In this document: positions 19,589 to 29,154 of the stretch, one piece after another
How the letters are laid out: the number at the start of each line of letters is the position of its first letter
How positions within the stretch are numbered: position 1 is the stretch's first letter
Source: JAGQOZ01 sp041399205
Lineage (GTDB): Bacteria > Planctomycetota > Planctomycetia > Pirellulales > Pirellulaceae
Length of the DNA: 64,000 nucleotides
NCBI GenBank assembly: GCA_041399205.1
Contig: JAWKTK010000012.1
Location: forward strand, 1 to 64,000
Direction: 5' to 3'
The notes under the pieces: generated by a model
The model's input: the letters and a program-made list of their open reading frames with translations, nothing else
The model's database searches: none
Told to the model about the DNA's origin: nothing
Translations under genes and position numbers: made by a program

Positions 19589-20773
19589 ATGATTCGCAAC
19601 GCGTTTGCCTTCTACGCATGTTTTTTAGCTCTGCAGTTGACCAGCTTTGCTTTCGCTGAAACACCTGAATTTGAATCTTCACTGGTGTTTCCGTTAAACC
19701 CAGAGCACAACCACGCGCCGGGCATTGTGGAATGCCCCAACGGTGACATGCTGGTGTCCTGGTATCGAGGTTCGGGCGAACGGAAGTCAGACGACGTGGC
19801 AGTTTATGGCGCCAGAAAACGAGCGAATTCGGGCGAATGGAGTCAACCGTTTCTGATGGCAGACACAGTCGGTTTCCCTGATTGCAATACATGTATGATG
19901 ATCGATTCGCAACAACGACTCAGATTGTTTTGGCCAGTGATTCTGGCCAACACATGGGAATCGTGTTTGACCAATGTGCGCACCGCATACAGCTACCAAG
20001 AAGACGGACCACCGAGTTGGGATCAGCACATGACCATGCTGCTCAAGCCGGCCGACTTTCAGCAACAAGCGTTAAACGTCTTAGAAGAAAAACTTGCCGA
20101 TCATCCCGACATGTCAGACAGTTTGAAAGAGGAAATCCAACTGATTAAGACTCGGCTGGGCGACAAACTCTACCAACGCCTCGGCTGGCAACCTCGTTGC
20201 AAGCCAACCGTCTTGCCATCCGGCCGCATTTTGTTGCCGTTGTATACCGACACCTTTTCTATTTCCATCATGGCCATCTCGGATGACGGCGGAGATTCCT
20301 GGTACGCCAGCGCGCCGCTGCTGGGATTTGGCAATATTCAACCGACAGTTTTGCGCAAGAAGAACGGAACGCTGGTGGCTTACATGCGAGAAAACGGGCC
20401 GACCGATCATATTCTCCAATGCGAATCCACCGACGAAGGTCTGACTTGGGGACCAGTAACACAAACCGAACTCTTGAATCCGAGCGCAGGGGTCGATGGA
20501 GTTGTTCTGGCGAACGGTCATTGGTTGTTGGTTTACAACGATTCTTTTCAAGACCGTTCGAACCTAGCGGTTTCCATTTCCACCGATGAAGGCCAATCCT
20601 GGAAGAAGACTCGGTATGTCGAAAAACACGAAACCGGTTCGTATCATTACCCCGCCGTGATACAAGGCAAAGACGAATCGATACATTTGATCTACAGCTA
20701 CTTTGTGGAAGGCGGCAAGAGCATGAAGTATTGTCGCTTCAACGAAGCCTGGGTCACCGCTCAAAGCGAATAG
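19589..20773 (+). CDS. Exported sialidase/BNR-repeat-like protein
   Basis: 394 aa. The ATG at 19589 gives a signal peptide (MIRNAFAFYACFLALQLTSF, ending FAFAE). The body is a six-bladed propeller of the sialidase superfamily, with Asp-box-like repeats (SDDGGDSWY, STDEGLTWG, STDEGQSWKK) and early HAPGIVECPNGDMLVSWYRG. This type of planctomycete protein is usually annotated as exo-alpha-sialidase or neuraminidase-like. True sialidase activity is not shown by the sequence. It is probably periplasmic and acts on glycans. It ends 12 nt inside the convergent MBL gene. Confidence 0.85.
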   Translation: MIRNAFAFYACFLALQLTSFAFAETPEFESSLVFPLNPEHNHAPGIVECPNGDMLVSWYRGSGERKSDDVAVYGARKRANSGEWSQPFLMADTVGFPDCNTCMMIDSQQRLRLFWPVILANTWESCLTNVRTAYSYQEDGPPSWDQHMTMLLKPADFQQQALNVLEEKLADHPDMSDSLKEEIQLIKTRLGDKLYQRLGWQPRCKPTVLPSGRILLPLYTDTFSISIMAISDDGGDSWYASAPLLGFGNIQPTVLRKKNGTLVAYMRENGPTDHILQCESTDEGLTWGPVTQTELLNPSAGVDGVVLANGHWLLVYNDSFQDRSNLAVSISTDEGQSWKKTRYVEKHETGSYHYPAVIQGKDESIHLIYSYFVEGGKSMKYCRFNEAWVTAQSE

Positions 20774-21474
20774 CCCGCTGGCTTGCCGACAAATGGATTG
20801 GATTCGATTTCCTGGCCCACCGTGGTTGCTGGTCCGTGGCCCGGCAACACAATGGTATTCGTCGGCAGCGTGAACAGTTTATTGTGGATGGACGCCTGTA
20901 GTTGTTCAAAACTGCCGTCCGGAAAATCGGTTCGCCCAATGCTGCCTTGAAACAGGACATCGCCACCAATCACCACGGTCGGCGATGCATCATCCATGGG
21001 TTCAATCACAAAGACCACGTGTCCGCTGGAATGCCCCGGCGTCTCCAACACCTTCATGGAAATCCCAGCGAACGAAATCTCTTCTTCATCACCCACCAAC
21101 TGATCCGCCGGCGGACTAATCAGGTCGATGCCAAATGGCCGAGACAAATTAGTGACGGGATTGGTCAATTTTTCCGCGTCTTCATGTCCAATCACCAACG
21201 GAATTTCAGGCCAAGCCTTCTTCATCGCTTCGTTTCCCGCGATATGATCGGAATGCCCATGCGTGTTCAAAATCACGGCCGGCTGCAAATTTCGACCAGA
21301 AATAGCTTGAAGAATTTTGTCGGGCTCCAAACCGGGATCGACAATCAGGCAGGCAGCATCCCCCGGTTTATGGATTAGGTAAGTATTTTCATCAAAAGGT
21401 TGTGAAACAACTTTGAGGATTTCTAGCGAAGCAATCAAGCTGATCTCCCAAGCGACAGCGGTTAACGTTACCAT
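20761..21474 (-). CDS. MBL-fold hydrolase, glyoxalase II-like
   Basis: 237 aa from ATG 21474 (MVTLTAVAWEISLIAS). A later start at the L of LIASLEILKVV is possible. The motif THGHSDHIAG gives the T-H-x-H-x-D-H metal site. TPGHSSGHVVFVI, VIGGDVLFQGSIGRTD and LPGHGPATTVGQE supply the remaining metal ligands. This is the pattern of hydroxyacylglutathione hydrolase and related thioester hydrolases. Cytoplasmic. The 3' end overlaps the convergent sialidase-like gene by 13 nt. Confidence 0.92.
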   Translation of the reverse strand: MVTLTAVAWEISLIASLEILKVVSQPFDENTYLIHKPGDAACLIVDPGLEPDKILQAISGRNLQPAVILNTHGHSDHIAGNEAMKKAWPEIPLVIGHEDAEKLTNPVTNLSRPFGIDLISPPADQLVGDEEEISFAGISMKVLETPGHSSGHVVFVIEPMDDASPTVVIGGDVLFQGSIGRTDFPDGSFEQLQASIHNKLFTLPTNTIVLPGHGPATTVGQEIESNPFVGKPAGYSL

Positions 21475-21751
21475 TGAGGCGAAACGGGTAAAATATGACG
21501 AAGATGCCCTGGCACAGCAGTGGCAAGTGAGTGGAACAGCTATGCCCCGGCTCATTGTTGGTTGTCGAAAGTGGCGATAGACCACATAGTGCGGGATGCA
21601 CTCATTGGACGCATCAGCCCTTTTTCGCGAAGCATTCGTAATGCTGGCAGTATAGCGAATCCAACGTTTTTTGGGCATCGCTTCCAAACCGGTAAAAATG
21701 ATCAACGTAAGTAGCGATGGTATTCGCCTCAGGCAGGAGGATTTGGAACAG

Positions 21752-22711
21752 ATGGCAAGCAAGAATCGAAATCGAAAGGTGCTTTGTCGCCGCTCTCAAA
21801 TCTGCTGGCTGCTAGCCACACTACTATTCGCCGGAACATCGATTTCCTGCGGCGAAGAAGAGGAGCCTCAAGATCGAGGTTTGCATCGGCCGGTGTACCG
21901 AGTTTCCAAGGCGCCGGAAATGGCCAAGTTGGAACCCAAGAGTTCGACGAATGGAGACCGCCCAACTGCCGTCCAAGCATCAGACGAACCTCATCCACTG
22001 GATCCCGCTTTGGTGCTGGCCCGAGAAACGCTGCAACATATCGAGGACAACATTCGAGACTACACCTGCATCCTGGTCAAACGAGAACGCATTGGCGATG
22101 AACTAATTGATCATGAATTCATGTCGTGCAAAATTCGCCACAAGCATATTGATAATGGACAAGTGAAACCGTTCAGCGTTTACTTGGGTTTTCTACGACC
22201 GGAAGCAGTCAAAGGCCGCGAAGTTCTTTTTGTGGACGGCGAAAATGACGGCAGCTTGATTGCTCATGAAGGAGGCTTTGCGGGCAAGTTCATTCCCACC
22301 GTCACCTTGCCAACCAGTGGCATGATGGCCATGCGCAACAATCGCTATCCCATTACGGAAATTGGCGTGAAGACGTTAACCAAACGTTTGATTGAAAAGG
22401 GTGAACGAGACAAGGCGTTGGGACATTGCGAAGTTCGCATTCTGGAAAACACCACCGTCAATAAGACTCGATCTTGCACCTGTGTCGAAGTCAAACACGA
22501 ACAAAATCGTCCAGGACTGGATTTCCATATCGCTCGCATTTTCATGGACAATGAACTAAAAGTCCCCATTCGCTACGAAGCCTACGATTGGCCCAAGACA
22601 CGCGGCGGCAAACCTGAACTGATCGAAGAATACACCTACATGAATTTGAAGGTCAATATTGGGCTAACAGATAAAGATTTTTCTCGAGACAATTCGGCAT
22701 ACAATTTCTAA
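21752..22711 (+). CDS. DUF1571 domain protein, exported
   Basis: 319 aa. The start at ATG 21752 (MASKNRNRKVLCRRS) is supported by AGGAGG 11 nt upstream. It has an N-terminal signal peptide with a positive n-region and hydrophobic stretch ICWLLATLLFAGTSIS. The body carries ARETLQHIEDNIRDYTCILVKRER and ends with YTYMNLKVNIGLTDKDFS, characteristic of DUF1571, a planctomycete family of unknown function that resembles LolA-type envelope proteins. A clear terminator follows. Confidence 0.9.
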   Translation: MASKNRNRKVLCRRSQICWLLATLLFAGTSISCGEEEEPQDRGLHRPVYRVSKAPEMAKLEPKSSTNGDRPTAVQASDEPHPLDPALVLARETLQHIEDNIRDYTCILVKRERIGDELIDHEFMSCKIRHKHIDNGQVKPFSVYLGFLRPEAVKGREVLFVDGENDGSLIAHEGGFAGKFIPTVTLPTSGMMAMRNNRYPITEIGVKTLTKRLIEKGERDKALGHCEVRILENTTVNKTRSCTCVEVKHEQNRPGLDFHIARIFMDNELKVPIRYEAYDWPKTRGGKPELIEEYTYMNLKVNIGLTDKDFSRDNSAYNF

Positions 22712-22742
22712 CTGCCTGCTCCGATCTTATTCAAGACACACG

Positions 22743-22772
22743 GCCGCAAGTTAATCGCTTGCGGCTTTTTTT
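22743..22772 (+). terminator. Rho-independent terminator after DUF1571 gene
   Basis: GCCGCAAG, 7-nt loop, CTTGCGGC, then seven T. Perfect 8-bp stem, 32 nt after the stop. Confidence 0.93.
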
Positions 22773-22922
22773 GTAAGCAGTTGTCCGATATCTTGTTCAA
22801 ATCGCATCGTTAAAGCCGGGATTTCACGAAACATCAACTCGGGACGTCTCGGTGCCCCCTTGTCCGCAGGTTTTCGGGGCCATTCACACTTTCTTGGAAC
22901 TGTTTTTGACAGGAGGACTTCT

Positions 22923-23300
22923 ATGGATTCCGCAAGTTTCAGCAGCGAAGAAGGCATGCGCAAACGACGCTTGCCCCCGCCGCGTCCCAGCGGCCTGCAA
23001 CGCCTTTTTCAATCGGGTCTAACCGGTTCGGCGTTTCAGTTTGACCAATGGTCGCCGCATCGACGAATTGCAGTTGTCCTGGCAGCCGGCCAAACATGCC
23101 TGCTAGTCGGCACTACATTGCGACTGCGCATGGGCTACTTCGTTCAATCGATGCATCCGAATTACATGTCATCACAGTGGGCACCGTTTGCGAAATCGCT
23201 GGTCGAGTTATCCTTATTTATCATGGCATTAGGTGTTGGCCTAACCGTCATTGCACTTCACCGTTGGCTGCAGGGCTCCACCAAGTCCGGCAATGCCTGA
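22923..23300 (+). CDS. Small membrane protein of unknown function
   Basis: 125 aa from ATG 22923, with a strong AGGAGG 8 nt upstream. The N-terminal ~45 residues are basic and proline-rich (RKRRLPPPRPSG). Two transmembrane helices follow (IAVVLAAGQTCLLVGTTL and LVELSLFIMALGVGLTVIAL). No family recognised. It is bounded by terminators on both sides, so it is a single-gene transcription unit. Confidence 0.75.
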   Translation: MDSASFSSEEGMRKRRLPPPRPSGLQRLFQSGLTGSAFQFDQWSPHRRIAVVLAAGQTCLLVGTTLRLRMGYFVQSMHPNYMSSQWAPFAKSLVELSLFIMALGVGLTVIALHRWLQGSTKSGNA

Positions 23301-23336
23301 TTGCCACGCCGCACTCTGCGCGTGACGCCGAAAATA

Positions 23337-23376
23337 AAATGGCTGTCAGAAGAAAATCTCTGGCAGCCATTTTTTT
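23337..23376 (+). terminator. Rho-independent terminator
   Basis: ATGGCTGTCAGA and TCTGGCAGCCAT form a 12-bp stem with one G-T pair around an 8-nt loop, followed by seven T. It ends the transcript of the small membrane protein gene. Confidence 0.9.
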
Positions 23377-23564
23377 GCCACCGCCAGAACGCATTCCTAA
23401 CTCGCTGCAATTATAAGCCGCAACTTGGCGTTCATTCTTTGTTTGTTGAGCCTGCTACTTTCGTGCTGACTTAAGAACTGACGCGTATGTCAGACAAGCC
23501 GACACGAAGCGCGCGAGCTTGGTGCAGACAGTCTCGAACGCAAAACCATTCAACAGCAACTTGC

Positions 23565-23780
23565 CTACGTTCCGCTTCTGTGATCTGGCTGCATCATCCA
23601 CTGAATTAAGTTGATCACGGTCTTAGATTCCAACGTGGTTTCACCTCGAAGAAACCGAGTCAACGCGGATGGACTGCACCCTAAGTGTTCCGCCAGTTCC
23701 TTCTGTTCCACTCCGCTTTGTTGCAGAAACAGCCGCACGGCCACTGCCAAACGAGTTAACTCATGTTGTGATCGAGGCAT
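23565..23780 (-). CDS. XRE-family (Cro/C1-type) HTH regulator, small
   Basis: 71 aa, nearly all one helix-turn-helix: VEQKELAEHLGCSPSALTRFLRG matches the Cro/C1 fold, with the recognition helix at ~residues 34-45. A strong AGGAGGAG lies 8 nt before ATG 23780. The start overlaps the end of the upstream dockerin gene by 25 nt, so the two are translationally coupled. The target is unknown; autoregulation of the pair is a reasonable guess. Confidence 0.85.
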   Translation of the reverse strand: MPRSQHELTRLAVAVRLFLQQSGVEQKELAEHLGCSPSALTRFLRGETTLESKTVINLIQWMMQPDHRSGT

Positions 23781-24905
23781 TTCCGGTTCTCCTCCTTGCC
23801 CTTGCGCCCATCCCTGCGAACATTAGCGTCAACAACGGCATTGTCATCGGTTCTGGCACCGCTTGCGTTGTGGGTCTGGGGCCCTTTTCGTATGCGCCCG
23901 GACATGAATGCGCGAACTAAGTCTTCACTGTCAAAGCGACGATTTCCGGTCCAATCACCGGTCGCCCAACCGGCGTCCACATCCTTTTCGTACGTATTCG
24001 CTTGAAACGTCTGAATGAAGTCGGTGCTGTTGAATTCGCCATCTAAGTTCGCATCGCCAACGTAGGTCTTTGCCGCATTTTCGATCCAAGCTTCAACGTC
24101 GTTTTCGTCTAAGGTGGTGTCGTTCGTAAAGCTATAACGAGGATCATCTTGTCCAAGTCTTACGGCAGCCATGACCGCGTCGATATCGTCGGCGTCCAGT
24201 TGTCCGTTGCGGTTAATGTCCCCACCGATACCCATGTAACCGTCATAGGTAACGCTGACTTCGTAGTACTGATACTCGCCGATGATGGCGCCCCAAATCA
24301 CTGGCACGTGTGGTTCGATTTCCGGTTGATAGTCTCGAGCCCAATACACATCGATCACCTGTGCCGGATCGGCAACGGGCCACGAATAGGCCTCCAAATG
24401 ATCTGGGAACACGTCCAACTGAACGATCCATGGTTGACGATCGAATTCGCCGATGGATCCCGTTGGATCAACACCCCATCCAGCGTTCAGGTCCAGCGTT
24501 CCAACCGTATACGAACCATTCCCAGCCCAGTAATAGCCATCACTTCCCACGCCAACCAAACCCACTTCGTCCGAAGTGATCGACATCCTAGCTCGTACAG
24601 ACATGTGATTCGACGGCGGCAGCACGTTACCGTCCAAACCGTTCAGACGCCACATCATGAAGTCTCGATAGACAACATTTAACACCTGGAGAAAATGTCG
24701 CGTCCGCTTCCCGAAAATTCTCCGAACATTCGCGCTGCGAACAGGTCACATTTTGCGCCAGCGAATCATCCAAGAAGCGCTCCCAAGCCACCAATTCCTG
24801 TGCCATCACCATACGCGGTGCACACAGCACCAGCAGAATTAGCCATGTTTTCCGTATTCCCACGTAGTTTCCCTTTTCACCGATGTTTATTAATCTATCT
24901 CGCAT
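23756..24905 (-). CDS. Exported dockerin-type repeat protein (one frameshift)
   Basis: About 380 aa in two frames. The N-terminal segment (MRDRLINIGEKGN... or GTG 24863 after AAGGG) carries a signal peptide, TWLILLVLCAPRMVMAQ. A shift near 24680-24690 moves into the frame with VLNVVYRDFMMWRLNG. The C-terminal third holds dockerin-like EF loops (GGDINRNGQLDADDID, GDANLDGEFNSTDF, GDWTGNRRFDSEDL). There is no PEP-CTERM tail; it ends with a charged linker (RRDGRKGKEENRK). Secreted; the binding partner is unknown. It is coupled to the XRE gene. Confidence 0.78.
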
Positions 24906-25094
24906 ACCCGAGATATTAAACTAAACGCAATAATTGCCGGGTCCCTGAAACAATTCGTAATAAATCCTGAAAAAACTGTCTTTTGTAGAATTGGGCGTCG
25001 CCAATAAACTCAGATTTTTCGTTCAGGCCTGACTGTCTATTTTGCGTTTACGATTAGTGGACCATATTGGAAAACTCGCTGGGTTATTTTGCCG

Positions 25095-25682
25095 ATGAAG
25101 CAACCTGAACACGAACAAGGAACGGTAACTCGGCTCCTAGGCCAATCCGCCGATGGTGATACCGCTGCCAAGGAAGCTCTGTTTCAGCTGATATACAACG
25201 ACCTTCGTCGCGCTGCCAGTCGCGTCCTGCAACGGTCGCAGCAGAATGACTTCCAGACAACAGATTTAGTCCACCAATCGATGCTGCGTTTTCAAGATCC
25301 GGAAGTGTTGGATCGATATTCGGCCAATCGCAAAGTATTCTTCTCTGTGGCGGTAAAGGCGATGCAGCAGGTGATGATCGATCACTATCGCAAACGCAAG
25401 AATTCGCTCCACACGTCGCCCAGTTCGCACATTCTGGACGTTGCTATTCAAGCCACCGAAGAGCGGTTTGATACGTCGTTTGAATTGTTGTCACAAGCTT
25501 TGGAATGGCTCGCCAACGCGGCACCTCGGCAACACGCGTGCTTGACACACCGTTTCTTTGGCGGGCTCACATCGCAGCAAACAGCAGATTTGATAGGAAT
25601 TTCGCTGGGAACGGTGGAACGAGACTGTCGGCTGGGACGAGCTCGATTGCTGCATTACATCAAAGGACGTGCAGATGAATGA
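25095..25682 (+). CDS. ECF-type RNA polymerase sigma factor (planctomycete SigK/X6-like)
   Basis: 195 aa from ATG 25095; a TTG at 25089 is an alternative. Sigma region 2 covers ALFQLIYNDLRRAASRVL through VKAMQQVMIDHYRKRK. Region 4 carries LTHRFFGGLTSQQTADLIGI-SLGTVERD, a helix-turn-helix. The pattern matches the TIGR02999-type ECF family frequent in planctomycetes. Its stop (TGA 25680-25682) overlaps the ATG of the downstream kinase gene, so the two are coupled. Kinase-controlled transcription is the usual interpretation of this arrangement. Confidence 0.9.
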   Translation: MKQPEHEQGTVTRLLGQSADGDTAAKEALFQLIYNDLRRAASRVLQRSQQNDFQTTDLVHQSMLRFQDPEVLDRYSANRKVFFSVAVKAMQQVMIDHYRKRKNSLHTSPSSHILDVAIQATEERFDTSFELLSQALEWLANAAPRQHACLTHRFFGGLTSQQTADLIGISLGTVERDCRLGRARLLHYIKGRADE

Positions 25683-28600
25683 CAAGGCTTCGGATTCGGA
25701 TTCGGAACGTAGCGAACTGTTAGTCTACTGGTTTAACAAACTAGTAGAACTACCAAAACAGGTTCGGCACGACGAAGTTGCCAGCGCCAAACTGCCCGAA
25801 TCATTACGTCAGGAACTGTACCAACTAATCCAAATCGACGAACAATCAGGAAACGATTCCAGTTTGTTTGCCGGACTGAGCGACATCAACGTGGCTCAGT
25901 TACTGCCGACCACCGGTGACGCGCTAAGTTTGCTGGGCAAGGAAGTCGGCACTTATCGAATTGTCGAATTCCTGGGTCAAGGCGGTTTTGGCCACGTCTA
26001 TGCCGCCGTGCAGCCAAGACTTCCAGCGACGCGTTGCCATCAAAGTGTTGCGATTTGATCGACATGCCAACGAACGTATTGTGAAACGTTTTGAAGCAGA
26101 ACGACAACTGTTGGCCCGAATGCAACACGAAAACATCTGTCGCATACTCGATGGCGGCACACTGCACGATGGCCGACCCTATTTTGTGATGGAATTCATC
26201 AATGGCCTGGCTATCACCCATTATTGTGATCAACAATGCTTGGCCATTCCCCAGCGTTTGCAGCTATTTTCCAAAGTATGCGCCATGTGGCTCACGCTCA
26301 TCAGCTGGGCGTGGTTCATCGAGACCTAAAACCGAATAACATTTTGGTTTCGCCCGACGGCACACCCAAATTGTTAGATTTTGGCATTGCCAAAGTATTA
26401 GAACCCATCGAACCTCAAGATGGTTCCATCAGCGTCACAGGTGAAGCGCCTATGACGCCCAGCTACGCCAGCCCGGAACAATTACGAGGCCAACCTTGCA
26501 CGCTGGCCAGTGACGTCTATTCGCTGGGGCTGATCCTGTTTGAATTACTTTCTGGCACTTGGCCCTATTCACAAAAATCTGGCCCCGCTCATTTGGTGAC
26601 TCATTGCGTGTTGTCAGAAACGCCTGTGGCACCCAGTCGTCAAGTTCGACGTCTCAGCGCTGGCCGCCCAACAGATTCCAAATCACCTACAGAAGCGACC
26701 TCGCAGCGACCGGTGAACGCGGTCACGTTGGCGCAACAACGTTCTACGTCGCCACCAGCTCTGATTCGAACGCTTCGCGGAGACCTGGATAATCTGACCA
26801 TGATGGCCATTCAAAAGGATTCAGCTCGAAGGTACACGTCAGCTCAGGAACTTCAAAACGATATCGATCGCTATTTTGCGAAACTACCGCTGCGTGCGTG
26901 CGGCGATTCGCTGTTGTACGTGACCGGCAAGTTTCTGCGCCGCCACGCCACAACTTCTCTATTGCTGGGACTGATAGTGTTTTTATTCACTTTCGGCCTA
27001 TTCGCTCTGCGAAACACACACCAGAAACTTCACTTGGCGGAACAACTAGCTTTGATTGTGCGTTTGCGAGACGCCCGTCAAACACTGGACGCTTTTCAAC
27101 GAGCCAGCGCTTTGGTTCGCGATTATCCCGCCAACGCCGAAGCACAGGAACTGTTGGCCAGTGTCACTTCGGATGCAACGATCGACGTCGGTTGGGACGG
27201 TACAGAAATTCTTTTCCGACCCGCTACCGCTCCAAACCAGCCCTGGCAGAAGCTGGGCACTTCGCCTTACCGAGGCAAAATTCCGATCGCTCGATTGCAT
27301 CTTTGCTTTCGGAATCCTGGTCACGATGATGTGATTGTGTTGGGAAGAGTAGAACAAGAACCCTACATTCCTTTTGACTATCAGGTCAGTCTAAAGGAGC
27401 AATACTCGGCGCCTCAAGGCATGGTTTGGATTCCGCCGAATTCACAAGCCGAGATCTTTTCCGATTCATCCAAGCACACGATTCAAGATGCGTTCTACAT
27501 AGATCGGTGCGAAGTCACGAATGCCGAATTCCAAGAGTTTATCGAACAAGGTTACGAAAACCCGTTGTATTGGCCTGAGTTTTTCGAGAACGGGCAAGCG
27601 ATTTCGTTCGAAGATGGCATCCAGCGGTTTCGCAATCCCGTCACCCAAAGACCTGCTCCGAGCACTTGGAGCGATGGCCAAATCCCGCCTGGTAAGGAAC
27701 AACATCCGGTCCACGGCATCAGTTGGTATGAAGCTGCAGCGTACGCCAATTTTCGTGGCAAGATCCTGCCGACCATCTATCACTGGTATGCCGCCACTGA
27801 CATCTACTTTGCGGCCGCTATCGTCCCGCAAAGTAATTTCGCCAGCAACAACACGGTTCCTGTGGGCCAATTACACGGCATTGGCCCGTACGGAACAGAA
27901 GACATGGCTGGCAATGTTTGCGAATGGTGTACCACCAAGACACCCGATGGATTCCACTATGCCGTAGGAGGCATGTGGAGCGACCAAGGGTTTACGTATG
28001 CTGATTTGTCCATTCGATCACCCTTTAGCCGCGCGATTGGGGCCGGGATTCGCTGTATTAAACTCACTGCGGAGATGCCGCCCGATTTCACCGTCGAACG
28101 TTCTCTAGAGCGTCCCAACTATGCACAAGTCGGCACAGATCCGAATTACGGGAGCCAACAACTGTTCGAAGAATTCTATCAACCTTTCTACGACTACAAC
28201 CGCAGCGATCTGCAGTTTCAACGCGAAGAAGAATCACAGATGTTTGGGCATCCATGTATCCGAATAACCTACAAGCCAGCGTACGAAACCGATATGGAAG
28301 GTGTTATCTACCTGTTCTTGCCAGACGAAAAAAAATTCGCCAAGCCGTTTCAGACCATGATTTTCTTTCCTGGCGTTACGGGGCTATACCAAGATACGCT
28401 GGAAACTGTCGAACCATTCGATTTTCAACACAAGGGGCGAATTCTGATCTATCCGGTCTATTGGGGCATTGCCGAACGACGCTCGCCGCAGTTCACTGAC
28501 TCGTATCCTCGTAAAGACCCCGAATACGACGAAGCCATTCGCCGCATCGTTTTGGACTATCGCCGTTCGCTGGACATAGCGGAACAACTGCCTGATCTGA

Positions 28601-28992
28601 TCGATTCCTCCAAGATTGCGTATTACGGCTACAGCTGGGGCGCAGGACTCGGACCTCTGCTGCTGGCCATGGACAATCGATGTCAAGTTGCCGTTCTGCA
28701 TTGCGGCGGAGTGCCACCAAAGCGAGCCAACGCGATTACGGAAACCAGCAACTTTTTTCCCTACGTTCGTACGCCAACATTAATGGTGAACTGCAGGTAT
28801 GACGCCGTCTTTCCTCAGCCAGCTCAAGACGCAATGTTCAATAATTTTCGTCTACTGGATGCGAACCAGAAAAAACACCTCGTGTATGACACCGACTATG
28901 GTCACTGCGCACCTCGCGAAGGCCACGTCGACGAAGCTCAGAAGTGGATGGATCAACATATGGGGGTACCCGAGCGAATTCCACCTCGATAA
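25675..28992 (+). CDS. Transmembrane Ser/Thr kinase fused to SUMF1-like and alpha/beta-hydrolase domains (two frameshifts)
   Basis: About 1105 aa. ATG 25675 follows AAAGGA and overlaps the sigma gene stop. Kinase ~95-370: GQGGFGHVY, VAIK, VHRDLKPNN, DFGIA, SPEQ in place of APE, all active-site residues present. One transmembrane helix at ~427-447 (LLLGLIVFLFTFGLFAL). A beta-rich linker leads to a SUMF1/formylglycine-enzyme-like domain (~580-798; GMVWIPPNS, CEVTNAEFQEF, HPVHGISWYEAAAYANF, EDMAGNVCEWC) that lacks the catalytic Cys pair near its end. A dienelactone-hydrolase-like domain (~830-1105) has nucleophile elbow GYSWGAG. Shifts lie near 26010-26020 and at 26279-26282, where one C appears lost. 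Orientation implies a cytoplasmic kinase with periplasmic sensor and hydrolase. Confidence 0.9.
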
Positions 28993-29154
28993 CCATCACA
29001 AGCCGGTGTGTTGCGCGGCACCAATCAACGTTATCATGACGATTGCCCACATCGTCGGTAAGGCACAATCGCGCTAGACTATTCGAATGATCCGATTCAG
29101 ATGGGGCACGCTATATTCTGTTGTTTCATTCGCTACCGCCGAGGCAATCGTTCC

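Noticed and set aside
27421..28070. SUMF1 domain as a genuine formylglycine-generating enzyme
   Set aside because: The Cys pair expected near the domain end is absent; the end reads GGMWSDQGFTYADLS.
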